Positions 53,093-61,525 of a DNA stretch of 64,000 nucleotides are shown piece by piece; the first letter of the stretch is position 1, and every line of letters starts with the position of its first letter. The DNA lies in the IMG/VR virus record IMGVR_UViG_3300049846_000568, positions 62,001 to 126,000 of that record; one strand, 5' to 3'. This DNA is from a virus. The notes beneath the pieces are model-generated. The model saw nothing but the letters and a program-made list of their open reading frames with translations. It was not told the DNA's origin and did not search any database. Position numbers and translations under genes: made by a program.

Positions 53093-53962
53093 CTATCTTG
53101 GAATCATAATATCGCGAGCGATAAAACTATATACCTCTGAACATACAGTGCCATCTGGAGAATACTCTGCCTGTAGGCCTGTCAACTCCACATTGGAGAG
53201 AATGATTTGTGTCGATGAGTTATTCACACCACTATGAACAAGGCGCTCATTAACGTTCGTGAATGCCGCCGTATCTGTCTGATATCGCTGATAAACCTCG
53301 TTAAAGCGGTTTGACGGATCTGGCTTCAAGCTCATCGGCTGAATGCCGTACTCGATCAACAAGTTAAAGGGGGGATGGATGCTCCAAATTCGCTTCTGCT
53401 GCTCCTGGTCTTTCTGCTCAATGTGTCTGTCCCAGTATAGCGCAACATTCTGCTCATCGGTATCTAGACCACGAATTGGATGTAGTCCAGTTCTACTCTC
53501 CTTACGTGCAGTAGCGGCTTCAGCAATCATGTCTGTCAGTCTATTGGGGTATGTTGTAACAAGGCGGAAAACACCAGTGACAATACGCGTTCCCCTCATC
53601 ATGGCGTCGTAGGTGTAGCTCCAGAAGCCGTACACCGGTGTCTTCTCCTGTTGTACCGAGAAAGACAGCTCAACAAATGGGGACTGATCTGGATCACTAA
53701 CCGAAATGTTTTTTGCGCCCTCGATCATAATGCGAACATCTTGACCGGTAAAGTAGTAATCGAAGTAGGTTAGTGGATGTCGCTCGCCAGAATAGTTGCC
53801 CCAAATGAAGTCCTGTTCTGGGTCAAGATCCTGGAAGATGTTAACTTCTTGACGCTTCTTACGCGCCGCCTCAATAGCTAGCTGAAACTGACGATCAAGA
53901 ACACTCTTTGTAGGACTCGCTGTCCACTTATCTAGTTCTCTTCTGTCGTCTGCGATACCCAT
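53093..53962 (-). CDS. Tail-tube-like protein 3 (divergent paralogue)
   Basis: A 289-residue protein with the same core order as the two tube genes before it. The segment LSFSVQQEKTPVYGFWS ... RGTRIVTGVFRLVTTY corresponds to the SxxREKxPIYxxG...RGKRxIAGSxIFTTF block of the tail tube, and HPPFNLLIEYG corresponds to the PPFDVTITFAN strand. An extra N-terminal helical extension (~1-60) and an insertion between the blocks (~150-200, charged) set it apart. It ends VYSFIARDIMIPR, like the YVARD endings of its paralogues. It is probably a tube-initiator or baseplate-proximal tube ring (as T4 gp48/gp54 relate to gp19) rather than the bulk tube. The start at 53962 is one base after the previous stop. 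Confidence 0.65.
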   Translation of the reverse strand: MGIADDRRELDKWTASPTKSVLDRQFQLAIEAARKKRQEVNIFQDLDPEQDFIWGNYSGERHPLTYFDYYFTGQDVRIMIEGAKNISVSDPDQSPFVELSFSVQQEKTPVYGFWSYTYDAMMRGTRIVTGVFRLVTTYPNRLTDMIAEAATARKESRTGLHPIRGLDTDEQNVALYWDRHIEQKDQEQQKRIWSIHPPFNLLIEYGIQPMSLKPDPSNRFNEVYQRYQTDTAAFTNVNERLVHSGVNNSSTQIILSNVELTGLQAEYSPDGTVCSEVYSFIARDIMIPR

Positions 53963-53963
53963 A

Positions 53964-54713
53964 TTAACCTCTGAATGAGATTGTATTTGTTGTTGGCTTA
54001 AGCGTTAAGTAGGTTGGCTGATTACGCCACTCCTCAAAATCCTGAGGCGTATAATTGATAAGCGGCTGAATACCCCTAGCCATATAGGTGTATGTTTGCT
54101 CTGTGATTAAGTCATCAACAGACATTGTACCACCTTCGTCAACAATTGTTACGCCGAAGATTTTGAGCTTAGAAACAAGACCAAGTTCATTAGAGAAAGT
54201 CAAGATAATGTCAAATGGAGGCAGCATATCTGCAAGAGGAAAGAGATTGTGCTTCATCATTTCCTTGAATTGCTGCAGGCGATAGAATGTGTATTCGTCA
54301 AACTGAGTGAAGATAAGACTTCCGGCGATTGTGCGCGGCCCCCTGACAAACCCTGCGGGGTTAACATTACCCAAGACTCGTACTGGACTGTTCTCCCTGT
54401 GGATTGAGTAGGAGATTGTCTGCAGCTCGCCAAGCGTGAGATCTGTCTTCTCGTTCGGAACCAGAATAGTTGCTACGATATCTGTACCAGCATAGGAGTT
54501 GTACAGAACTGGGAAGCTCTCTCTAGGGCCGACTCTCTCGTTGGCCATTAAGACTTGGTTGACAGCGGAAAGATTTGAATACTTGCGATATCCAGCGTAA
54601 GTATTCTGCGTTACGTCGTTTTCAATGTCGGCTATACGCAGATCGCGCCAAATCTTGGGATCGTAGGGTATCGCGATTTCCTGATTCAGATCTTCACGAC
54701 CTATTTCTGGCAT
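53964..54713 (-). CDS. Tail-tube-like protein 2
   Basis: A 249-residue paralogue of the main tube protein. Shared blocks are ISYSIHRENSPVRVLGNVNP, GFVRGPRTIAGSLIFTQFDE, LPPFDIILTFSNELG, the FGVTIVDEGGTMSVDDLI segment and TYTYMARGIQPL. It carries an N-terminal extension (~60 residues) and a C-terminal extension (~20 residues) relative to the tube. It lies on the far side of the transcription terminator, so it should be made in smaller amounts than the main tube, consistent with a minor ring at the end of the tube. GAGGAG precedes the ATG at 54713. Confidence 0.7.
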   Translation of the reverse strand: MPEIGREDLNQEIAIPYDPKIWRDLRIADIENDVTQNTYAGYRKYSNLSAVNQVLMANERVGPRESFPVLYNSYAGTDIVATILVPNEKTDLTLGELQTISYSIHRENSPVRVLGNVNPAGFVRGPRTIAGSLIFTQFDEYTFYRLQQFKEMMKHNLFPLADMLPPFDIILTFSNELGLVSKLKIFGVTIVDEGGTMSVDDLITEQTYTYMARGIQPLINYTPQDFEEWRNQPTYLTLKPTTNTISFRG

Positions 54714-54761
54714 CGTGCTCCTCGATTTATTGATTGTAGTTGATATAGTAACAGGAGAACC

Positions 54762-54790
54762 AACAAACCCCCCGACAAGCGGGGGGCTGT
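54762..54790 (-). terminator. Intrinsic terminator after the tail tube gene
   Basis: On the minus strand a perfect 7-base stem (CCCCCCG / CGGGGGG; plus-strand positions 54768-54774 and 54780-54786), extendable by a G-U and an A-U pair, closes a five-base loop (CTTGT). It is followed by the U-rich tail TTTGTTGGTT. It lies about 30 bases after the tube stop codon and ~50 bases before the next ribosome-binding site. It probably ends or reduces transcription after the sheath and tube genes, the two most abundant tail products, leaving lower read-through into tube-like 2 and the tape measure region. Confidence 0.8.
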
Positions 54791-54819
54791 TGAATAAGTT
54801 AAGTTGTAACTAGCTAAGA

Positions 54820-55500
54820 TTACGGGATGACGATCCTAGGTAGATCTGGATCAGCGTCCGAGAAGCCCGAGAAAGAGGCATCGCCGATACCACCATCGCG
54901 TGGCTGCTTAGTTGCGAACATTGGGCCTACGTCACGAGCCACGTATGTCATGGTCTCTTCGATTACGACGTCATCCATGGATGCGCCGGAGCCCTCGTTT
55001 AGAAGCTCTACGCCGTAGATGCTACGCATAGCTGCCTGGCCGTACTCGTTAGCAAACGTGATGGTCACATCAAATGGTGGAATCTGGTCTGCGTAGTATG
55101 GGAAGGCCTTTGCGATGTCACGTGTCTGGTACTGTACCGGGGTAATACCGCGGTGAGTTACGTTGCCATTAGTGTCGAAACCAGGCATAACGTTAGACGA
55201 ACGAGTGAAGTACTTCACGGAATCGTCGTTCACGTGCTTCAACAGCATCTCATATAGGGCTGGACGGTCGAATGTGGTGAAGATCATAGATCCTGCGATA
55301 CCACGCTTACCACGAGAGAACGAACGGGGGTTCGGGGAACCCATCGTGTAAATGGGGGCCTTCTCACGTGTGATCGACCAGGTAATACCTGATAGTGTAC
55401 CAACTGTAACGCCACCAAACACGCAGACAATATCTGCACCGGAGAATGTGGTGTAGGTGTCTGTATATCTGCTTAGCGGCTGTGTCTGTGTTGCCGGCAT
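54820..55500 (-). CDS. Major tail tube protein
   Basis: A 226-residue protein that forms the inner tail tube. It immediately follows the sheath gene, the usual order in contractile-tailed phages. The core has SGITWSITREKAPIYTMGSP, FSRGKRGIAGSMIFTTFDR, IPPFDVTITFANEYG, IYGVELLNEGSGASMDDVVI and MTYVARDVGPM, typical of the beta-barrel tube proteins of large Gram-positive myoviruses. A strong Shine-Dalgarno (GAGGAGGAGAG) lies just before the ATG, and a terminator follows the gene, both fitting high expression. It is the shortest of the three tube-like products here and the best candidate for the bulk tube. Confidence 0.85.
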   Translation of the reverse strand: MPATQTQPLSRYTDTYTTFSGADIVCVFGGVTVGTLSGITWSITREKAPIYTMGSPNPRSFSRGKRGIAGSMIFTTFDRPALYEMLLKHVNDDSVKYFTRSSNVMPGFDTNGNVTHRGITPVQYQTRDIAKAFPYYADQIPPFDVTITFANEYGQAAMRSIYGVELLNEGSGASMDDVVIEETMTYVARDVGPMFATKQPRDGGIGDASFSGFSDADPDLPRIVIP

Positions 55501-55548
55501 TGCTCTCCTCCTCGCGCTTTATTGGCGCATCATTGGGTTAAGGTTAAA

Positions 55549-56835
55549 TTAAAGGTTAATGCTTACCTGAACTTCGATGTTGCGAAGTTCGAATGCTGGG
55601 GTTAGGATCAGGTCGACCACAGCCTTAGCGTCCCGTGGGAAGTAGGTGACTGTGAAGTCGCTGGAGATCAGGGCCCCTAGCTTCTGCATGCCCATCAGGC
55701 CATTTGTAATACCTGTCTCTAGAGCATTGCGGATCTCAATTGTTGCTGCCTCACCGATGAAGTTCTGGGCAACATTGCGAACAACCTGTACTGCGTCGTT
55801 CACGATACGGACTGTGGTAAGTCTACGATACTGTGAAGTATCCTTGGCGAAGGTTAGGGCATCTACCCAAACAGCCTCGCGCTGGAAGTTCAGCGCTACA
55901 GGCACAACACCCTCATCGATCAGGTTCTGCTGCTGCGTCTTTGTTGGGACATAACGCAGAGCTGCGACGTTGAAGATACGCTTCATTGTGGGTGCTGACC
56001 ACGAATCTAGCTGTGTGATATAGCCTGCGTACAAAGCTGCACCGTTTGACCAACCCCAGCTGTAGGTATCCTCGTAGCCTAGTGGCTTGACCTCTACACC
56101 AACGATTGAGATATATGGACCAACTGCGCCCATGCTGTCGTCATTACGATCTGCTAGGTTTGTGATTGCGCCGCCAATGTGAGACGAAACTGCAGATGGC
56201 GTCATACCACCGGAGGTGTCAGCCTGCCCAGTCCATGGCTTGATGCCCATCACGGCAAAGCATGGGTGGGAGTTCTGAGTAATCGTCTTGCATTCTGTCG
56301 CTACCTTGAAAGCCCAGTTACGAGCTACGATCGCACTATTGTCTGCGTAGAAGCCAAACTCTGTTGTGCCAGGGGTGGCTGGTGTAGAGTGGTCATCCCA
56401 GTCATCTGAGCTTGAGCCACGACCCCATGGAACAACGATATCTGCCTGGGCTGCCTCTACAGCAGACCATGCATCGGCCCATAGGTCTGTACCACCACGG
56501 CCAGTATATGCGGCCGAGCTAATTGTGCCCATAGTGTGATCAAAAACTGTGTCAGATGGCAGGGCAACAGCACTAATGCGTGTTGCGCCACCCGCTACAG
56601 CCTCTAGATATCCACGAACGATGTCAGACTCTTCACCAAATACTGTTCCAAGTTCCTGCTCACTTGACACATTGTAGATGTCAAGGTCGTAAATCGCACG
56701 GCCAGAACTATTTTCTGTGCCATCGGCGGTTGTGCGACGCCCGAGAATCAGAACCCTTGGCCCCTGTGGGACATCTGTTCTGGATACCGTATAGAAACGG
56801 TCCTTAATTACAGTACTAACGCCTGGGAGTGCCAA
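55549..56835 (-). CDS. Contractile tail sheath protein (main)
   Basis: A 428-residue sheath subunit. The N-terminal handshake strand region (MALPGVSTVIKDRFYTVSRT) and the C-terminal core are typical: YRRLTTVRIVNDAVQVVRNV, ENFIGE-like NFIGEAATIEIRNALETG, then FTVTYFPRDAKAVVDLILTP and the closing strand IEVQVSINL, which interlocks with neighbouring subunits. The middle (~130-260) is a variable surface domain. The start is a TTG at 56835; GGAGG lies seven bases before it, and the only nearby ATG is out of frame, so a rare start codon is used for a major structural protein. A gap of 119 bases precedes it, in which I see only a weak promoter-like TTGACC without a good -10 partner. Confidence 0.92.
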   Translation of the reverse strand: MALPGVSTVIKDRFYTVSRTDVPQGPRVLILGRRTTADGTENSSGRAIYDLDIYNVSSEQELGTVFGEESDIVRGYLEAVAGGATRISAVALPSDTVFDHTMGTISSAAYTGRGGTDLWADAWSAVEAAQADIVVPWGRGSSSDDWDDHSTPATPGTTEFGFYADNSAIVARNWAFKVATECKTITQNSHPCFAVMGIKPWTGQADTSGGMTPSAVSSHIGGAITNLADRNDDSMGAVGPYISIVGVEVKPLGYEDTYSWGWSNGAALYAGYITQLDSWSAPTMKRIFNVAALRYVPTKTQQQNLIDEGVVPVALNFQREAVWVDALTFAKDTSQYRRLTTVRIVNDAVQVVRNVAQNFIGEAATIEIRNALETGITNGLMGMQKLGALISSDFTVTYFPRDAKAVVDLILTPAFELRNIEVQVSINL

Positions 56836-56954
56836 TTTGATTCCTCCATAGTTACTTGCAGAGATGCGATCTAGCTATTTAGTAATCGAAAGCTCTGGTC
56901 AATTGTAGTTTCAGGTCATATAATTCTTGATGGAGGGCAGATTCTTTACCATGT

Positions 56955-57842
56955 TTAGGTGTTTGGCGTGGCGTATTCGTCCTGAATGTCAACCTCAACA
57001 TGGCCTAACCAAACGGCGAGCCTTCCAACTCCGTCAGCTGTGATGCTAATAGCATCTCCTGCGGCACTTTGCAAGTAAAGCTTGTTTCCGTCGATGGCCG
57101 TAATCGTGTAGCGCCAACCATGGTGTAGGCCCTCTGGTAGTGGGTTGTCTAAATCTTCATGCACGACGACCTCTGCACCAACTGTCAGAGCGTGTGTCTG
57201 CACTACGATATAGTCGGTGCCAGATGTGGCGGTGAAGACATCTCTAATAGATTCTAGGAACGTGCGGGCTCTAACCAAGATGGTATCAAATCTATCAACC
57301 GGAATCTGTCGAACCCTCTCAAGATGGATTCGGTAAACTACGGCTCTCTTGCATATATCTTCTGCGTCACGATTCTCGTCGCTATCAGATAGACGTCTTC
57401 CATACCAGATATTCGAAATGCCCAACTTCTGTAGGACAGGTGTGATTTCCTCCATGAAGTCTTCGAAAAGCTCCATGATAGCTTCGGCTAGATCTGGTTC
57501 GTTCTCTGTAATGACCGTGAACGAAATAATGTGGTTGAATACCTGACCAACAACTCTATAAATCTGACCAGTCGTCTGATCCTTTACGAATTCACGATGT
57601 CTGCGCTTATCGTCACTGTTTGCCGTCGTCTTGTTTTCAATGCCGTAAACGATACATGGATACTTGGCGAAATTCTTGCCCTGAGTTGGCAGAAGTGGAA
57701 TGTCTGGCTGCCCCTCATTCCATAGTTCTTGGATGAGGGCGATCATCTCACGAAATGTTAGATTGCCACTTGCCCTAAGATGCTCCCAGTTGCGCAGAGG
57801 TGCTGCAATCTCGTTCTTGGGCTGCGTGTAATACTCTGGCAT
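56955..57842 (-). CDS. Probable tail terminator / tail completion protein
   Basis: A 295-residue protein. The first ~185 residues alternate helices and strands (FREMIALIQELW, IISFTVITENEPDLAEAIMELFEDF, RAVVYRIHLERVRQI) in a manner typical of tail terminators, which cap the tube and stop its growth. A C-terminal beta domain (~205-295, HALTVGAEVVVHEDL ... WRYTITAIDGNKLYLQS) resembles a small SH3/hub-like add-on. It lies between the sheath-like neck protein and the main sheath, where terminators usually are. The assignment rests on position and fold pattern; a neck adaptor is the alternative. Confidence 0.6.
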   Translation of the reverse strand: MPEYYTQPKNEIAAPLRNWEHLRASGNLTFREMIALIQELWNEGQPDIPLLPTQGKNFAKYPCIVYGIENKTTANSDDKRRHREFVKDQTTGQIYRVVGQVFNHIISFTVITENEPDLAEAIMELFEDFMEEITPVLQKLGISNIWYGRRLSDSDENRDAEDICKRAVVYRIHLERVRQIPVDRFDTILVRARTFLESIRDVFTATSGTDYIVVQTHALTVGAEVVVHEDLDNPLPEGLHHGWRYTITAIDGNKLYLQSAAGDAISITADGVGRLAVWLGHVEVDIQDEYATPNT

Positions 57843-57843
57843 G

Positions 57844-59511
57844 CTATGCTCCTGGTCCTACTTCAACGGTGAAGAACAGCTCTCGAACGCCAAAGTATGG
57901 AGTTAGGGAGAGTGTAACGATCACAGTCTGCTCCGGATCGATCTGTGGTGGGCGTCTGGAGATGTCAAGCTGGTATCCCCTAATCTGTCCACCCGTCACA
58001 AGAAGCTGTAGCATCTCTTCTACTTGCCGCTTAAATGTGCCGTACTGAATAGTGCCAATCACACTGTTGCCAAGTAGCTTGATTTCGTGGATTACCCTAC
58101 CAACCATACGCATAGACACTACAGACCAAAAATCACTTCCTTCTGCGCTGAATAGGTTATCTGTTGCAACGACAGTATTGTAGGGTTCGCCGCGCTTGCC
58201 CCTTTGTCTGCGAACGACAGAATTGATTCGGCATTGGGCCAACTCCTGAATCTGTTCGTATGACAAGTCCTTACCGATCGGATTTACCGCATTAGGGATT
58301 GTCAAGTACGTAAAGCCGCGGTTAAGCTGCTGCGCGGAAAGGATGCCAGCAACCGCCGAAACTACGGAGTTGGTGTATGTAAGCGGGGCCTGGGGGAGGG
58401 TGAATGTAGCCTCTCCAAATATGATCATTCCAAACTTATATGGAAGGCTGTCTGCGGCTTCGTCTTCCCTTGTTGGGTAGTTGGTGTCGTATCCGTCATA
58501 GGTAGTCCAAGGAGAATCGAAATCAATTGGATCGCCATAGGCTGCTGCGTCTCCAGTTAAAGCAGCGACGTGATCTAAGAAGTCCTGCCTCGTAAATCCG
58601 CCCAAGCTAAGTACTAGGGGTGTATTCTTCATCTCTTCTAAATCATCTTCTGTCCATGGACCCATCTGTGTGCCAAGAAGGCCAATGGACACAAAACCGG
58701 TGTTAACAAAGCGGTCGTAGCAATTCCAAATAAGATCCTCAAAGAAATCCACACCATCAGTATCGTGATAGGCGGCTTCTACTAGAACAAGGAGTTCGAT
58801 GTTCTCCCAATCAAGAAGCGCATCATATGTGACCCTAAGGCGTTCACGGTATCTACCGTACCAGTTAAGCCCGCCCCAAATATCGCGCTGTTCTAATCTG
58901 GCTGTTCGATCAGTACCGTTAAAGGGGATGTACTCACTCATCGGGGCTGCCGCCACAAGCCAGATATCCCTGGCCCCCGCATTATAGGCTTCAAGCATGG
59001 CGCGAATCAGCGGACACGCCGCATCGCCACCAAGGGCATTGACTGCCTCCTTGACGTTCGTGACCTGGAACGGAGAGTTTATACCGATACCGTCGCCATG
59101 CCCCACAAGAAAGATCGTGTCGGTAAGACCAATACCCATAACATCGTAACGATGGGATTCACGAATCTTGCCATAAACACGGGGAGGATCGATAAGCGAG
59201 TTTGGCTCTACGTCTGGCTCTGCAAGCTGGAACACCTCTGTCTGCTGAATGGTGTCGCCACTAACAGTAGCGTCCCAAACCACGGTATAGTTTGAGGGAA
59301 CCAAGAAAGCGTCGATTGTAATCGAGATTGAATACTGTCCAGTACCAAGCCTTGTAACTTCCCCTTCAGAATATACATACGGTCCATAGACGGTATCGCT
59401 GAAGTTTCGGGTAACTCTAACTGTCACCTCATCTGGATCATATAGGGTGCCAGTATAGTCATACCACGTTGAATAGAATGTACCTGTGTCAGAATTGTAA
59501 AGTACTTCCAT
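57844..59511 (-). CDS. Second sheath-type protein with N-terminal Ig-like domain
   Basis: A 555-residue protein. Residues ~1-105 form an Ig-like beta domain (YDYTGTLYDPDEVTVRVTRN ... GTGQYSISITIDAF). The rest is sheath-like: a GVDFFEDLIWNCYDR/TQMGPW alpha-beta part, the internal SLGGF and LTYTNSVVSAVAGILSAQQL helices, and a C-terminal core with INSVVRRQRGKRGEPYNTVV, FKRQVEEMLQLLVTGGQIRG and the closing strand DPEQTVIVTLSLTPYFGVREL. It is clearly distinct from the main sheath. It may be a neck- or baseplate-proximal sheath ring, or a second sheath. The ATG at 59511 overlaps the previous stop as TAATG; an upstream in-frame start at 59547 would lie within the previous gene and is not preferred. 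Confidence 0.75.
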   Translation of the reverse strand: MEVLYNSDTGTFYSTWYDYTGTLYDPDEVTVRVTRNFSDTVYGPYVYSEGEVTRLGTGQYSISITIDAFLVPSNYTVVWDATVSGDTIQQTEVFQLAEPDVEPNSLIDPPRVYGKIRESHRYDVMGIGLTDTIFLVGHGDGIGINSPFQVTNVKEAVNALGGDAACPLIRAMLEAYNAGARDIWLVAAAPMSEYIPFNGTDRTARLEQRDIWGGLNWYGRYRERLRVTYDALLDWENIELLVLVEAAYHDTDGVDFFEDLIWNCYDRFVNTGFVSIGLLGTQMGPWTEDDLEEMKNTPLVLSLGGFTRQDFLDHVAALTGDAAAYGDPIDFDSPWTTYDGYDTNYPTREDEAADSLPYKFGMIIFGEATFTLPQAPLTYTNSVVSAVAGILSAQQLNRGFTYLTIPNAVNPIGKDLSYEQIQELAQCRINSVVRRQRGKRGEPYNTVVATDNLFSAEGSDFWSVVSMRMVGRVIHEIKLLGNSVIGTIQYGTFKRQVEEMLQLLVTGGQIRGYQLDISRRPPQIDPEQTVIVTLSLTPYFGVRELFFTVEVGPGA

Positions 59512-59900
59512 TACGTAGGCCTTTCCTGGGATACGCCACAAACCCAAAACTCAATACGCCCACCACGACCCCTCATAGGGATAGACTTGTCGATCAAAAA
59601 GGTAGACATGCTGTTTGGGTACAAGTCAATGTTCTCGTAGATGCGGTCACCAGATGCCGGATTCGAATCCCACTTAAAGAAGTAGATCATCTCAGAATCG
59701 TGAACAATGCCTTCAGACATTTCAATAGCAAGATTGGCGAGCAGACGACTACTTGGGTGCATATGCCTTACGGTGTGGCGCTCCAGCCGACGAGTGTATG
59801 ACGGTGTGGCGCTTGCGTACTCATTCTCGCGGCGCTGCAGGATGATGTTGTGACCGTATCTCCTAAGCGTTGCCTCAAAGCTATTACGAAGGTTCGCCAT
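59511..59900 (-). CDS. Head-tail connector protein (head-closure type)
   Basis: A 129-residue protein. The pattern ATLRRYGHNIILQRRENEY, then a beta barrel and a C-terminal strand, fits head-closure proteins (gp16/Hc1-like) that seal the portal ring after packaging. It overlaps the adaptor gene by 17 bases at its start and the sheath-like gene by one base (TAATG) at its end. Size and place (between adaptor and terminator) are as expected. A few hydrophilic insertions make the family match moderate only. Confidence 0.65.
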   Translation of the reverse strand: MANLRNSFEATLRRYGHNIILQRRENEYASATPSYTRRLERHTVRHMHPSSRLLANLAIEMSEGIVHDSEMIYFFKWDSNPASGDRIYENIDLYPNSMSTFLIDKSIPMRGRGGRIEFWVCGVSQERPT

Positions 59901-60726
59901 CTAGCAGTCCTTGCTTATGGGGTTCGTATTTCTCGTATTCATCATCTCTACGCAGCTTGCGGATAGGAATAGGGTTGTCGTAGTTTGAACCATGAACAAA
60001 AGCCCTTGAAGAAGAAGCCTTATAGATAACTTCCTTCCTCAACGCCGCTGCTAGTTCGCACCAGGTTGTAGCGTTGCCGCGGTTGGTAGATGACTTCGGG
60101 AAGGAACGATATGTGACAGAGAAATCACCAAGAGCAATAGACTGCTCATTGCCGTCCCCAAGCTCAAAGACCCGGCTCAACTCACACGCTGCTGCTGCCT
60201 TAATGTAGTCTAGTGCTGTTGGATCTGTTGGGCATTCACCGTCACCCAACTTCAGTATCGTGTTAAGTTCGGATGATGCGCGCCAAATAGCCTCTGCGAT
60301 GTCAAGCTCTGTGGCGTCGGGGAAAATAGCTACAAGCTCATCCGGGTTAACGCACAGTGGGGTAATCACGCCAGCCATTGATACTGTCTCATCGGCCAAT
60401 AGAGTTTCTGCTGTTGTGGTCGAATCGACACTGGGGTCAATGACCGTAAAGTCGTCCGTAACGACATCACTACTACCATCACCGAAGACGCCAACGAACT
60501 CAACGAAAAAGTCGCCCGCTGCTGTTGGTGTCCAGTCGTAATAGTATACGCCATCAGATTCTTTTGTTGGGGTGCCAGACGCTACAGTTGTAGGGCTTGC
60601 GGCCATATCGACAATACGAAATGTCACCGTTACCGGATCCTCTACAGAGGATGTGCCAGTACCACTATCCCAAGAGTAGAATGTAACCCTAATTCTGATT
60701 GTATCGCCCACGTAAGCTGTCGACAT
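59884..60726 (-). CDS. Head-tail adaptor with N-terminal Ig-like domain
   Basis: A 280-residue protein of two parts. Residues ~1-100 are an Ig-like domain (DPVTVTFRIVDMAASPTTV ... SDGVYYYDWTPTAAGDFFVEF) similar in layout to the N-terminus of the second sheath-type protein. Residues ~120-250 are helical, with CVNPDELVAIFPDATELDIAE, ALDYIKAAAACELSRVF and FSVTYRSFPKS, which fits gp6/gp15-type adaptors bound under the portal. It is the first clear neck gene after the repeat-rich virion protein. The Ig domain would project from the neck and could hold the virion to surfaces. Confidence 0.65.
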   Translation of the reverse strand: MSTAYVGDTIRIRVTFYSWDSGTGTSSVEDPVTVTFRIVDMAASPTTVASGTPTKESDGVYYYDWTPTAAGDFFVEFVGVFGDGSSDVVTDDFTVIDPSVDSTTTAETLLADETVSMAGVITPLCVNPDELVAIFPDATELDIAEAIWRASSELNTILKLGDGECPTDPTALDYIKAAAACELSRVFELGDGNEQSIALGDFSVTYRSFPKSSTNRGNATTWCELAAALRKEVIYKASSSRAFVHGSNYDNPIPIRKLRRDDEYEKYEPHKQGLLDGEPS

Positions 60727-60736
60727 AAAAGCTCCA

Positions 60737-61519
60737 CTATTCGATTTCTAGAGTAGAAATGTGAAGGGGATCAACGATAATCTGCCCGCGACGAGGTGAT
60801 GTAGACATTGAGCCACTGCGCTTGTTCGTCTCAGTAGACCCTTCTCTTGTAAGTATAGTAATCCGACCAGCCCTAATATCGTTATCTAATGCTGCAGAAT
60901 AGTGAATTAGGTGTATAACTGGGACGTTGTGAACCATTTGTGCGGAGGCCAAAATAGCCTCAAGATTAAGCGATGTTTCCAGATCGGGAGCAAAAGCTAA
61001 TGCATCTGCGCTTAAAAGCCCCGGGAATACACCCGCACCCGCACCAACCAATGGGGTAGAGAACTCGGCGTTTAGGTCTGCGACCACTGCGGTCAAGATC
61101 TTAGAAATGGACAGGTCTACTGCAAACGCCTGGGCGGAAGCCGACATAGACAGTGGATCGATCCCAATACCCAAAGCAGTTGATGGGTCATATGCACCAG
61201 CAGTTGCATCGGACAGGTTGCTGGCTATCACAATGCCAATTGACAAACTCGGCACAGCTGCGGAGCCTGTAGCTAGCATGTAGGACGGCAAAAGGGTTAG
61301 CCCGATCGACAAAGATGGACTAACCCCGTCACCAGTAGCTGTAGCTGTAACGGCAGCTAAATTCTGCTGCCACGTATAAGTAACGTTAGGGTCTAGAGCT
61401 AATGCCGTTGCCACCATTACTGGAGACGCAGCGGTAATGTCGGAACCGCCACCTATGGCGTCGACAACATATCTATCACCATACGTTAAGGTTGCATAAG
61501 GTCCCCGTCCGTATGGCAT
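60737..61519 (-). CDS. Repeat-containing virion protein, Ala/Ser-rich
   Basis: A 260-residue protein. It begins MPYGRGPYATLTYGDRY, a Tyr/Gly-rich start seen in various phage virion proteins. Residues ~35-195 are built from degenerate repeats around P-S-L-S-I-G, with alternating hydrophobic residues (for example SPSLSIGLTLLPSYMLA and VPSLSIGIVIASN), suggesting a beta-solenoid or fibrous part. The C-terminal ~50 residues are basic and Ser/Thr-rich (TNKRSGSMSTSPRRG). It lies between the methyltransferase and the neck adaptor. A neck whisker, capsid decoration or fibre is possible. I do not recognise the family. Confidence 0.65.
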   Translation of the reverse strand: MPYGRGPYATLTYGDRYVVDAIGGGSDITAASPVMVATALALDPNVTYTWQQNLAAVTATATGDGVSPSLSIGLTLLPSYMLATGSAAVPSLSIGIVIASNLSDATAGAYDPSTALGIGIDPLSMSASAQAFAVDLSISKILTAVVADLNAEFSTPLVGAGAGVFPGLLSADALAFAPDLETSLNLEAILASAQMVHNVPVIHLIHYSAALDNDIRAGRITILTREGSTETNKRSGSMSTSPRRGQIIVDPLHISTLEIE

Positions 61520-61525
61520 AGATGG

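Noticed and set aside
56836-56954. Promoter in the gap before the main sheath gene
   Set aside because: TTGACC is a good -35 candidate, but no -10 hexamer with acceptable match lies at 16-18 bases, so I do not list it as a feature.
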